From contig NZ_KQ033920.1 of the NCBI RefSeq assembly GCF_000969825.1, positions 1,539,075 to 1,603,074 on the forward strand: a stretch of 64,000 bases of DNA, written 5' to 3'. Positions 57,556-64,000 of this stretch are shown here, in pieces. This DNA is from Parabacteroides gordonii MS-1 = DSM 23371. Its GTDB lineage: Bacteria > Bacteroidota > Bacteroidia > Bacteroidales > Tannerellaceae. How positions within the stretch are numbered: position 1 is the first letter of the stretch; each line of letters starts with the position of its first letter. The notes below the pieces were generated by a model. That model was not told where the DNA came from. It made no database searches and saw only the letters and a list, made by a program, of their open reading frames with translations. The position numbers and the translations under genes were made by a program.

Positions 57556-59934
57556 CTAATCCGCCTTTATACTCTCCACCGGATTTTCATTCGCCACATT
57601 CCAGGCGCGTACCAACACGCAAGCGATGATAATGACGTAGACGAACAAGGTCGCCCCGATAAACATAAAGAGATTCAGATGGATGCGTTCGGCGAATTTC
57701 TCCAGCCAGCCCGAAGCGTTGATGTAAGCGATAGCCACCCCGATCGCAAGAGCCGGAAGGGCGATGTAGGAAATATCACGCGAAAGCATACGGAGGATAT
57801 TCACGGCTGTAGCCCCGTTCACCTTGCGGATGGCTATTTCGCGGCCGCGGCGGTTCGTCTCGTCGGCCGTGTATCCCAATAGGCCGATCAGGGCAATGAT
57901 CAGGGTAACGATACCGCTGATCATGATCGCGTCGCGGAAATCGCGGTCGTCCTGATACTGGCGGACAACATCCATTTTATATACGGAGGCCTCTACCACC
58001 TTGCCGGTTATCGTTTCGGTAAGCACCCGGTTCACTTCAGCCAGGTTGTCCGACGACATCGTGTTCATCTTGATCAGGATATTCACGGGAGGATTATAAC
58101 AATCAGGTGTGGCGTAGAAGAAAATCGACGCACGCGTATCCGGGCCCTTCAACGAGCCGATACGGAAATCGTCGAACACGCCGCAGACGGTAAACACTTT
58201 CGTCCCGTTGCTATGTTCGGACACCATTACGCCTTTGCCGATGATACTGCCCGTCCAGCCTGCTGTCTTTTCCATCAGGTCGACGAATTTACGGCTAACC
58301 ATGATTTTATCGCCGTTGGCCTCGTCGGGACGGAAGGCATGGCCTTCAACGACGGGTATCTCCATCAGGTCGAAATAATTGTCGCCCACGAAATACATGT
58401 CGGCTATATTGAAGAGATCGCGATCGTCTCCCGGAATATTTATGTTATTGCCGGACGGATAACTGAAAGGCAGTTCGGTACTGCACGATACCATCTGCAC
58501 CTGCGGCAGGCGGCGCAATTCGGCCATCGCACGGTCGCGCACCTGGGGATCGACACCGCGTGTATTGCAATAAACCAGATTCTCGTAAGCGTAACCGGGA
58601 TGACTCGAAATCATCGTATCATACTGCCGGCTGATGGTGATCAGCAGCGCCACCAGATAGGCCGTGGCAACGAATTGCACGAACAGCAGGCAGAGCTTCC
58701 AGTAGCGTTTCGACTCTTTCACACTGCGGAAAGCCGATGCCACCGGAATGCGCATGAAAAGCCAGGTCGGCACGAAGCCCGTCACCGCAAATACCACCAC
58801 GCAGATGGCCAGCAGGATCGACATCGTAGGCAACGTGAAGAGCGCCGACAGCGAGGCGGACAACAAATCTTCTATCTTCCCTTTGAAAACGATAATCAGG
58901 AAGGCCGCCAGCAACAACGACAGCAGCAGGTGCAGGAACGACTCGGAAAGGATCATCCCGAAGATATTCTTTCCCGACGCACCGTAGCATTTATGTACGG
59001 CCACCTCCTTGGCGCGGCCGATCAGCGTGGAGATCACGACCAGTATATAATTGAGGACGGCGATGGAGATCAGGATGATCGCCATGAAGATGAGCATGTA
59101 GTTCATGTCCTTCACCTCCTTATTATTATTGTGGATGTCCTGCAACGGAGAGATGGAGTACGACAAGTCTACCCCGGCTTTCTTCAGGCCTTCCATATCC
59201 TGATTACGCTCCTGCATCTGTCGGATGGCGGGGGCCAGTCCGTTGGGATCGGTGCCGGGGAGCAGCTTCACGTAAGCGATATAGCGGTCGTTTCCCAGCC
59301 AGTTGGTCGTGCTCCATTCGGGCATGGCGGCCAGCGAAGCCACGGCATCATAACGCAAGTGGCTATTTTCGGGGATATCCTCAAACACGCCGCCGATGGT
59401 GAAGGGAGAGCCGTGGTTGGTGTCGCGCACGAAGGTCTTGCCTACCGCATCCCCCACGCCGCCCATCTTCTCGGCCAACGAACGGGAGATCATCACGTAG
59501 CCGGGACGTGCCAGGGCTTCTTTCGGATTGCCCACCAGTATAGGACGGGGGAAGATGTCGAAAAAGCTGGTGTCGGCCAACAGGATCGTGGCGGTGAGGT
59601 ATTGCTCTTCAGGAGTCATGATCAGTTCGTTGTTCTCGCCGATACGGGTGTAACGGGTGGCAAACTCTACTCCGGGCACCTCGGCTTTCATACCGGGGGC
59701 GATGGCGCCGCTCACCTGTCCCCAGGAGTCTTTTTTGCCGTCTCTGTTCAGGTCTGATTTAACCAGGTAAATCCGTTCGTTATCCGGATAGAAGTTATCG
59801 TACGAACGTTCGAAGCATACTTTCGCTACCAATACCAACCCCATCGCCAGCCCGACAGCCAGCGCAAGGATCTTGATCCCGTTACTCCTGCCCTTCTTGA
59901 ATAGGGAACGGAGTGCCATGTTAAAATTCTTCAT
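57556..59934 (-). CDS. MacB/FtsX-type ABC permease, subfamily C (copy C1)
   Basis: A 792-residue double permease of a third subfamily. It starts MKNFNMALRSLFKKGRSNGI; TM1 lies in ILALAVGLAMGLVLVAKVCF. After TM2 the coupling segment reads LIGRAKEVAVHKCYGASGKN and before TM7 TNRRGREIAIRKVNGATAVN, both distinct from A and B. The end is NPVESIKAD. The eight-TM layout and two periplasmic domains are kept. It is 45 bases downstream of C2 and, with the adaptor and channel, appears to form an operon separate from the sigma-54-type units. Base composition is clearly richer in G+C than in the A and B copies. Confidence 0.93.
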   Translation of the reverse strand: MKNFNMALRSLFKKGRSNGIKILALAVGLAMGLVLVAKVCFERSYDNFYPDNERIYLVKSDLNRDGKKDSWGQVSGAIAPGMKAEVPGVEFATRYTRIGENNELIMTPEEQYLTATILLADTSFFDIFPRPILVGNPKEALARPGYVMISRSLAEKMGGVGDAVGKTFVRDTNHGSPFTIGGVFEDIPENSHLRYDAVASLAAMPEWSTTNWLGNDRYIAYVKLLPGTDPNGLAPAIRQMQERNQDMEGLKKAGVDLSYSISPLQDIHNNNKEVKDMNYMLIFMAIILISIAVLNYILVVISTLIGRAKEVAVHKCYGASGKNIFGMILSESFLHLLLSLLLAAFLIIVFKGKIEDLLSASLSALFTLPTMSILLAICVVVFAVTGFVPTWLFMRIPVASAFRSVKESKRYWKLCLLFVQFVATAYLVALLITISRQYDTMISSHPGYAYENLVYCNTRGVDPQVRDRAMAELRRLPQVQMVSCSTELPFSYPSGNNINIPGDDRDLFNIADMYFVGDNYFDLMEIPVVEGHAFRPDEANGDKIMVSRKFVDLMEKTAGWTGSIIGKGVMVSEHSNGTKVFTVCGVFDDFRIGSLKGPDTRASIFFYATPDCYNPPVNILIKMNTMSSDNLAEVNRVLTETITGKVVEASVYKMDVVRQYQDDRDFRDAIMISGIVTLIIALIGLLGYTADETNRRGREIAIRKVNGATAVNILRMLSRDISYIALPALAIGVAIAYINASGWLEKFAERIHLNLFMFIGATLFVYVIIIACVLVRAWNVANENPVESIKAD

Positions 59935-59979
59935 ATCTACTATTGTCTTTTTATTTTATTCCGGATATATATGCTTTCT

Positions 59980-62358
59980 CTATTCCGACTTCAGGCTCAA
60001 CACCGGATTGGCATTCGCCACCATCCAGGTACGGTAGACCACCGTCAGGAGGATAACCGCCAGCACGACCACGGAGCCGGTCAGGAACAGGCCGGCATTC
60101 ATCGGGATCTTCTCCGAAAACTGCTGCAACCACTTTTCGCCGGCAAACCACGAAGCACCCGCACCGATCAGAATAGCTGGCAGTGCCATCCATACAATGT
60201 CGGAGGAGATCAGACGGAGGATATCACGTTCGGTTGCCCCGTTGATTTTGCGTACGGCAATTTCTTTCCCGCGGCGGTTCGTCTCGTCGTTGATGTAACC
60301 GATCAGACCGATCAGGGCGATGATCAGGGTTATAATGCCTCCGGCCATCACCGAGTCACGGAAAATACGCGAGGTATCGTAGAGCTTCGCGAGGCTGAAA
60401 CGGTAATCGACGAGGTTGATGTCGCGGTCGGGCAGGAATTCTTTTATTACATTATTTATATGGGCCAGATTCTCCGCATTCCTTTCACGGAATTTGACAA
60501 CAAGGGTCTGCTCGGCCCGTTTACTGAAAAAGATAGCGGAGTTGACCATGCCTTCCTGGCCGATCTGTCCGATGCGTACGTCGTCGTAGACGCCGACAAC
60601 GGTGAAGGGATCGTTCGTGCCATGCCCGCCGATATCGAGCTTCTTGCCTACCACACCGTCTTTCCATTCGAATACGTTGGCCAGTTCGGTAGCCATCTGG
60701 CGGCTCAGCATGACGAGTTGCATGGAGTCGGAATAGGATTCGTCGAAGGCTTGTCCCTCTATCACCTTCATCTCCAGCAGAGAGACGAAGTTGGCATTGG
60801 TGCCGTAAAGATCCTGGAAATGGGCTACGGCGTCCTCCGTACCGGGACGGTAGACGATATCGCCCGAACCGGAAAAGGCCGGCAATTCGTAGCAGGTCGT
60901 AACATCCTCCACTTCCCCCTGCTTGCGGATTTCATCCATCAGCGCTTTGCGGGAAGATTGGGAAACGCCTTCCAGGTTACAATAAGCCAACCGGTCATAA
61001 GAGTATCCGGGATTATCATTCACCATGAAACTATATTGCCCGCCAATGACGATGAGCAGGCATACGAGGAAACCTACCGCCACGAACTGGATAAACAGCA
61101 AGGCTTTCTTCCACGACCGCCGGGAGTTGGTGTACGAACGGAATACCAACGCAACGGGAATCTTGGCGAACAGTTGGGAAGGTAGCAGGCCGGCCACCAG
61201 AAACACCAGCACACAGACGCCCAGCAGGATCATCAGCGTATCGGGCGTGAAAAGCGACGACAGCGAGGTGCCCAGCAGTTCTTCCACGATACGGCGGAAA
61301 CCGAATACGAGGAGTGTGGAGAAGACAACGGATATCAACAGGTTGAGAAATGTCTCCGAGAAGATCATGTCGGTGATGTTCCAGCCTGTCGCGCCGTAGC
61401 ATTTATGGATCGCCACATCCTTCGAGCGGGTCACCATCGAGGAGATGACCAGCAGCACATAGTTCATCAGGGCGGCAAAAAGGATGGCGAAAGCGATGGC
61501 AGTCAGCATCACGGCCATACGTTTGGTGGCCGGAGAGCTGGCATAAAGCTCGCCGAGCGGACGCAGGAAGATGCTATAACTCATGCCCTGCTCCTTCAGT
61601 TTCTTCGAATCGACGTGACGGTCGAGCATTTCGGCCATAGGTTGCAGCATATCGTCTGCCGACAGGCCGGGTTGCAGGAGGACGTAGGCGTTGTAGCTGT
61701 CGCCGCCCAGCCATTGGTCTTCCTTCGTCCATCCGGCAATCGCCTTGAAGGAGGAAAGGGAGACCAGTATATCGTAATAAAGATGGGTATTCTTCGGAAC
61801 ATCCTTAAACACACCGCCGACCGTGATCTGGACACCGGGGAATGTCTCCACCTCGAAGGTTTTGCCGATCACGTCTGCTCCGTCGGGATTGATTTTACCG
61901 GCCATTTCTTCCGAAACAAGGGCATAAAGGGGGCGCGAAAGTGTCTCCCGGGCATCGCCGGCCAGCATTTCGCGGGGCAGAACGTCGTAGAAACAGGAGT
62001 CAGCCATAATGAAGGTGGCCTTATATTTCTTATCGCCGGATGTTTTCATGACCAGTTCGCCCATTCTATCACAACGGGTAGCGGCCTCCACACCGGGGAT
62101 CTCGGCTTTCATACCGGGAGCTACGCCGCCACTGACGCAGGGGAAACCGTCATGACTCTTATCTCCGATGCTAAAGTTCTCCTGGATAGCAAAAACGCGG
62201 TCAGACTCGGGATAGAAATTATCGTACGACAACTCGAAACATACTTTGGCAATAAGTACCAACCCCATTGCCAGGCCTACGCCCAACGACAGTATCTTAA
62301 TATCATTATGTCTGCCTTTCTTGAACAGGGTGCGGAAAGATATGTATAAATTCTTCAT
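59980..62358 (-). CDS. MacB/FtsX-type ABC permease, subfamily C (copy C2)
   Basis: A 792-residue double permease, same length as C1 and collinear with it (MKNLYISFRTLFKKGRHNDI; LSLGVGLAMGLVLIAKVCFE; TRSKDVAIHKCYGATGWNIT; TNRRGKEIAVRKINGATERD; end NPVLSLKSE). No ATPase is encoded beside it in the window, so C1-C2 must use the ATPase at 52381 or one outside. It follows the HlyD-type gene after a 131-bp gap that contains a long GC-rich inverted repeat; no sigma-54 box or dyad was seen in that gap. Confidence 0.93.
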   Translation of the reverse strand: MKNLYISFRTLFKKGRHNDIKILSLGVGLAMGLVLIAKVCFELSYDNFYPESDRVFAIQENFSIGDKSHDGFPCVSGGVAPGMKAEIPGVEAATRCDRMGELVMKTSGDKKYKATFIMADSCFYDVLPREMLAGDARETLSRPLYALVSEEMAGKINPDGADVIGKTFEVETFPGVQITVGGVFKDVPKNTHLYYDILVSLSSFKAIAGWTKEDQWLGGDSYNAYVLLQPGLSADDMLQPMAEMLDRHVDSKKLKEQGMSYSIFLRPLGELYASSPATKRMAVMLTAIAFAILFAALMNYVLLVISSMVTRSKDVAIHKCYGATGWNITDMIFSETFLNLLISVVFSTLLVFGFRRIVEELLGTSLSSLFTPDTLMILLGVCVLVFLVAGLLPSQLFAKIPVALVFRSYTNSRRSWKKALLFIQFVAVGFLVCLLIVIGGQYSFMVNDNPGYSYDRLAYCNLEGVSQSSRKALMDEIRKQGEVEDVTTCYELPAFSGSGDIVYRPGTEDAVAHFQDLYGTNANFVSLLEMKVIEGQAFDESYSDSMQLVMLSRQMATELANVFEWKDGVVGKKLDIGGHGTNDPFTVVGVYDDVRIGQIGQEGMVNSAIFFSKRAEQTLVVKFRERNAENLAHINNVIKEFLPDRDINLVDYRFSLAKLYDTSRIFRDSVMAGGIITLIIALIGLIGYINDETNRRGKEIAVRKINGATERDILRLISSDIVWMALPAILIGAGASWFAGEKWLQQFSEKIPMNAGLFLTGSVVVLAVILLTVVYRTWMVANANPVLSLKSE

Positions 62359-62410
62359 TGTAACAGATTTGTTTTGTTATTGCTGACAGAAAACCAAGAT
62401 GACCGGCCTT

Positions 62411-62484
62411 GTAGGGGCGGGGTCTGCCCGCCCTCCCCGGTTTATCATATATTGTCACAAAGGGCGGGCAAACCCCGCCCCTAC
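62411..62484. repeat. GC-rich 24-bp inverted repeat, REP-like
   Basis: The arms 62411-62434 (GTAGGGGCGGGGTCTGCCC onward) and 62461-62484 are reverse complements with one mismatch, separated by 26 bases. The G+C content is far above that of the surrounding DNA, and each arm is itself partly self-complementary (GGGCGGG/CCCGCCC). This looks like a dispersed REP/MITE-type palindromic element in the adaptor-permease gap; as RNA it would be a strong hairpin. Confidence 0.75.
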
Positions 62485-62489
62485 CGTTG

Positions 62490-63740
62490 CTATTCCAATA
62501 CCAACACCTCGTTATCTTTATAACTTTCGTAGCTCGATACGATTACCTTCTCGCCTGCTTCCAGACCTTCGATCACTTCATAATACTGCGGGTTCTGGCG
62601 ACCGATCTTGATCTTGCGGCGATAAGCTTTCTTACCGTCCTTATCGAGTACGAAGATCCAGCTACCACCTGTGCTCTGGAAGAAGGTTCCGCGCGGGATA
62701 ATGATGCTTTCGGTCGGCTGACCCAGTTCGAGGTTGATATAATAAGTTTGTCCGCTGCGGATATTGTCAGGACGTTCGCCGGTAAACACAAAGTCCGTGC
62801 GGAACTTACCGTCGCGTACTTCCGGATACACCTTGCGTACGGCCAGTGCGAAACTGGTTCCCTGACGGTCGAAGGCTGCACTCAATCCCGGTTTGACACG
62901 GTCGATATAATGTTCGTCGATCATGGCTTCCACCTTATAATCGGAAAGGTCGTTGATCTGTCCGATCTTCATACCGGCAGTCACGTTCTGTCCCAGCACG
63001 ACATCGAGTAGACCCAGTTCTCCGTTAATCTGTGAGCGGACATTCAGGTGTTCCTTCCGTTCATGAACCAACTGGATGTTACGGCGCATGTTAGCCAAAC
63101 TGGTTTCCATCTCTTCCATCTGGATGGTACGGGAAATCGAGTCCTGATATAAACGCTGCACAACGAGGTCATATTTCTTTGTCGCCAGTTCATAGTCTTC
63201 TTTCGCTTTCAGGTAATCTTCCTTGGCAATCAGGCTTTCTTCATACAATTTCTGCTGTTGGTGATAAGCACGGCGGGCACGGTTCATATCCACGTCCAGC
63301 TGGGCTTTTTCCAGTTGGTTGCTTAACTTATCCTGTTCCATTGCTACCTGGGTATTACGCAGGAAGTTCTGTTTTTCTGCCAACTGTGCTTCCGCATCCA
63401 GGATCTGAAGGTCGAGGCTGGAGTTGGAGAGACGTACAATTACATCGCCTTTCTTCACCTGGGCTCCTTCTTCCACTACTTTCTCCTGTACGATACCGCC
63501 TTCTTCCGGGCTTAACTGCACGACGGTGATTGGCTGTACCTGTCCGTCCACACGAACGAAATCATTGAACTGTTCACGTACCGCATTGCCGATGCTGATG
63601 CCGCGCGCATCTACTTTCAGAGTCGATGCATGATCGCCGAAGATGATCCAGCCTACCAATACAAGGAATAAAACGCCACCTGCTACATAAGGTAAATGTT
63701 TCTTCTGAATGCCTCTTTTCTTTTCTAATTGAATATCCAT
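62490..63740 (-). CDS. HlyD/MacA-type periplasmic adaptor (membrane fusion protein)
   Basis: A 416-residue protein with one N-terminal TM (about 17-35; LPYVAGGVLFLVLVGWIIFG). A biotinyl-lipoyl half (VRVDGQVQPITVVQLSPEEG, GAQVKKGDVIVRL, about 60-105) leads into a long alpha-helical hairpin (about 108-235) and returns through GELGLLDVVLGQNVTAGMKI to a beta-barrel and a membrane-proximal domain (about 240-416). This is the standard adaptor that joins an inner-membrane ABC permease to a TolC-type channel. It sits between a TolC-type gene and the subfamily C permeases, supporting a tripartite export system. The TolC stop is 50 bases upstream, so the two are probably co-transcribed. Confidence 0.95.
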   Translation of the reverse strand: MDIQLEKKRGIQKKHLPYVAGGVLFLVLVGWIIFGDHASTLKVDARGISIGNAVREQFNDFVRVDGQVQPITVVQLSPEEGGIVQEKVVEEGAQVKKGDVIVRLSNSSLDLQILDAEAQLAEKQNFLRNTQVAMEQDKLSNQLEKAQLDVDMNRARRAYHQQQKLYEESLIAKEDYLKAKEDYELATKKYDLVVQRLYQDSISRTIQMEEMETSLANMRRNIQLVHERKEHLNVRSQINGELGLLDVVLGQNVTAGMKIGQINDLSDYKVEAMIDEHYIDRVKPGLSAAFDRQGTSFALAVRKVYPEVRDGKFRTDFVFTGERPDNIRSGQTYYINLELGQPTESIIIPRGTFFQSTGGSWIFVLDKDGKKAYRRKIKIGRQNPQYYEVIEGLEAGEKVIVSSYESYKDNEVLVLE

Positions 63741-63790
63741 GATTGTATGTTTTTATTTCTTTATTATCAGTATAATTATGTGCTTTGTTC

Positions 63791-64000
63791 TTAGTTTACA
63801 CCTTCGATTAAAGGTTTGCCTTTATAGTAATCGACGAGCTTACACTTCATCAGATACATCAGTTTCCGTTGCAGCAGGTCGGCTTTCGACAATAATAATG
63901 TATTGGCACTGGTTTGCAGGTCGATCGGGCTCATCAGGCCTTCTTCAAACTTACGGAAAGTAACCTGGTAAGCAATTTCATCGGCTTCTGCTTTCTTTTG
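63791..64000 (-). CDS. TolC-type outer-membrane efflux protein, C-terminal part
   Basis: The last 69 residues and the stop of a minus-strand gene whose start lies beyond the right edge. The sequence (FRKFEEGLMSPIDLQTSANT, then LLLSKADLLQRKLMYLMKCK) has the 'Y..G.is..dl..a...l..a......' pattern of the last helices of the OEP/TolC fold, followed by a short tail. With the HlyD-type gene 50 bases downstream it completes the exit path of an export complex. Only the family can be stated. Confidence 0.88.
   Translation of the reverse strand, partial: QKKAEADEIAYQVTFRKFEEGLMSPIDLQTSANTLLLSKADLLQRKLMYLMKCKLVDYYKGKPLIEGVN

Noticed and set aside
58213-59757. Long plus-strand open frame (514 codons) opposite permease C1, and similar ones opposite the hydrolases and C2
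   Set aside because: His/Gln/Arg-rich translations with no domain, created by the codon pattern of the GC-richer real genes on the other strand.
62359-62489. Sigma-54-type module in front of the subfamily C permeases
   Set aside because: No TGGCA-N-TTG box and no TGTC-GACA dyads; only the GC-rich palindrome is present.

Overview
The window comes from a gut-type member of the Bacteroidales (Bacteroides/Parabacteroides-like; the genus cannot be fixed from sequence alone). Reasons: lipoproteins with Bacteroidales-specific domains (DUF4493, PCMD, BACON), TAnnTTTG-type -7 promoter elements, Bacteroidales glycosidase architecture, a small RRM RNA-binding protein and a two-gene ECF sigma/anti-sigma pair. 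Nearly everything is on the minus strand. No tRNA, rRNA, insertion sequence, integrase or CRISPR array was seen.

Layout, left to right. (1) 1-12252: a minus-strand cell-surface operon read from 12252 downwards, with three DUF4493-type lipoproteins, a DUF4493+PCMD lipoprotein, a small outer-membrane beta-barrel, a PCMD lipoprotein, and, after a gap with three phased palindromes, a very large InlB-repeat surface protein cut by the left edge. A divergent AraC-type regulator (12367-13254) is its likely local regulator. (2) 13574-25017: four exported glycoside hydrolases (GH95-like, GH2, GH31, GH2) without SusC/SusD. (3) 25357-25602: an RRM protein with its own terminator. (4) 25742-53061: ten tandem MacB/FtsX-type ABC permeases of about 780-795 residues, one alpha/beta hydrolase and one LolD/MacB-like ATPase. 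(5) 53298-57239: an ECF sigma operon, a divergent BACON-metalloprotease lipoprotein and a DUF6261-like protein. (6) 57556-64000: two more permeases of a third subfamily, an HlyD-type periplasmic adaptor and the C-terminus of a TolC-type outer-membrane channel.

The striking part is regions 4 and 6: twelve full-length permeases in three subfamilies (A: five genes plus a C-terminal remnant at 33250-33318; B: five genes; C: two genes) with one visible ATPase. Seven transcription units of region 4 each start with the same control module: a sigma-54-type -24/-12 box (TGGCAYG-N4-TTGA or TTGC) and, 54-56 bp further upstream, two 17-bp dyads of the form TGTCnAAnnnTTnGACA set exactly 21 bp apart. This is the architecture expected for an NtrC-family enhancer-binding activator, so the ATPase and nearly all region-4 permeases look like one co-induced regulon. 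The activator is not in the window; it may lie beyond the TolC gene at the right edge. The adaptor and channel suggest a tripartite envelope export system, but the substrate cannot be read from sequence.

The intergenic regions also carry several arrays of short degenerate direct repeats with periods of 22, 23, 24 or 42 bp, and strong hairpins that mostly look like terminators. Several genes have a TTG-initiated upstream extension that lies inside the promoter; those starts are corrected here to downstream ATGs.
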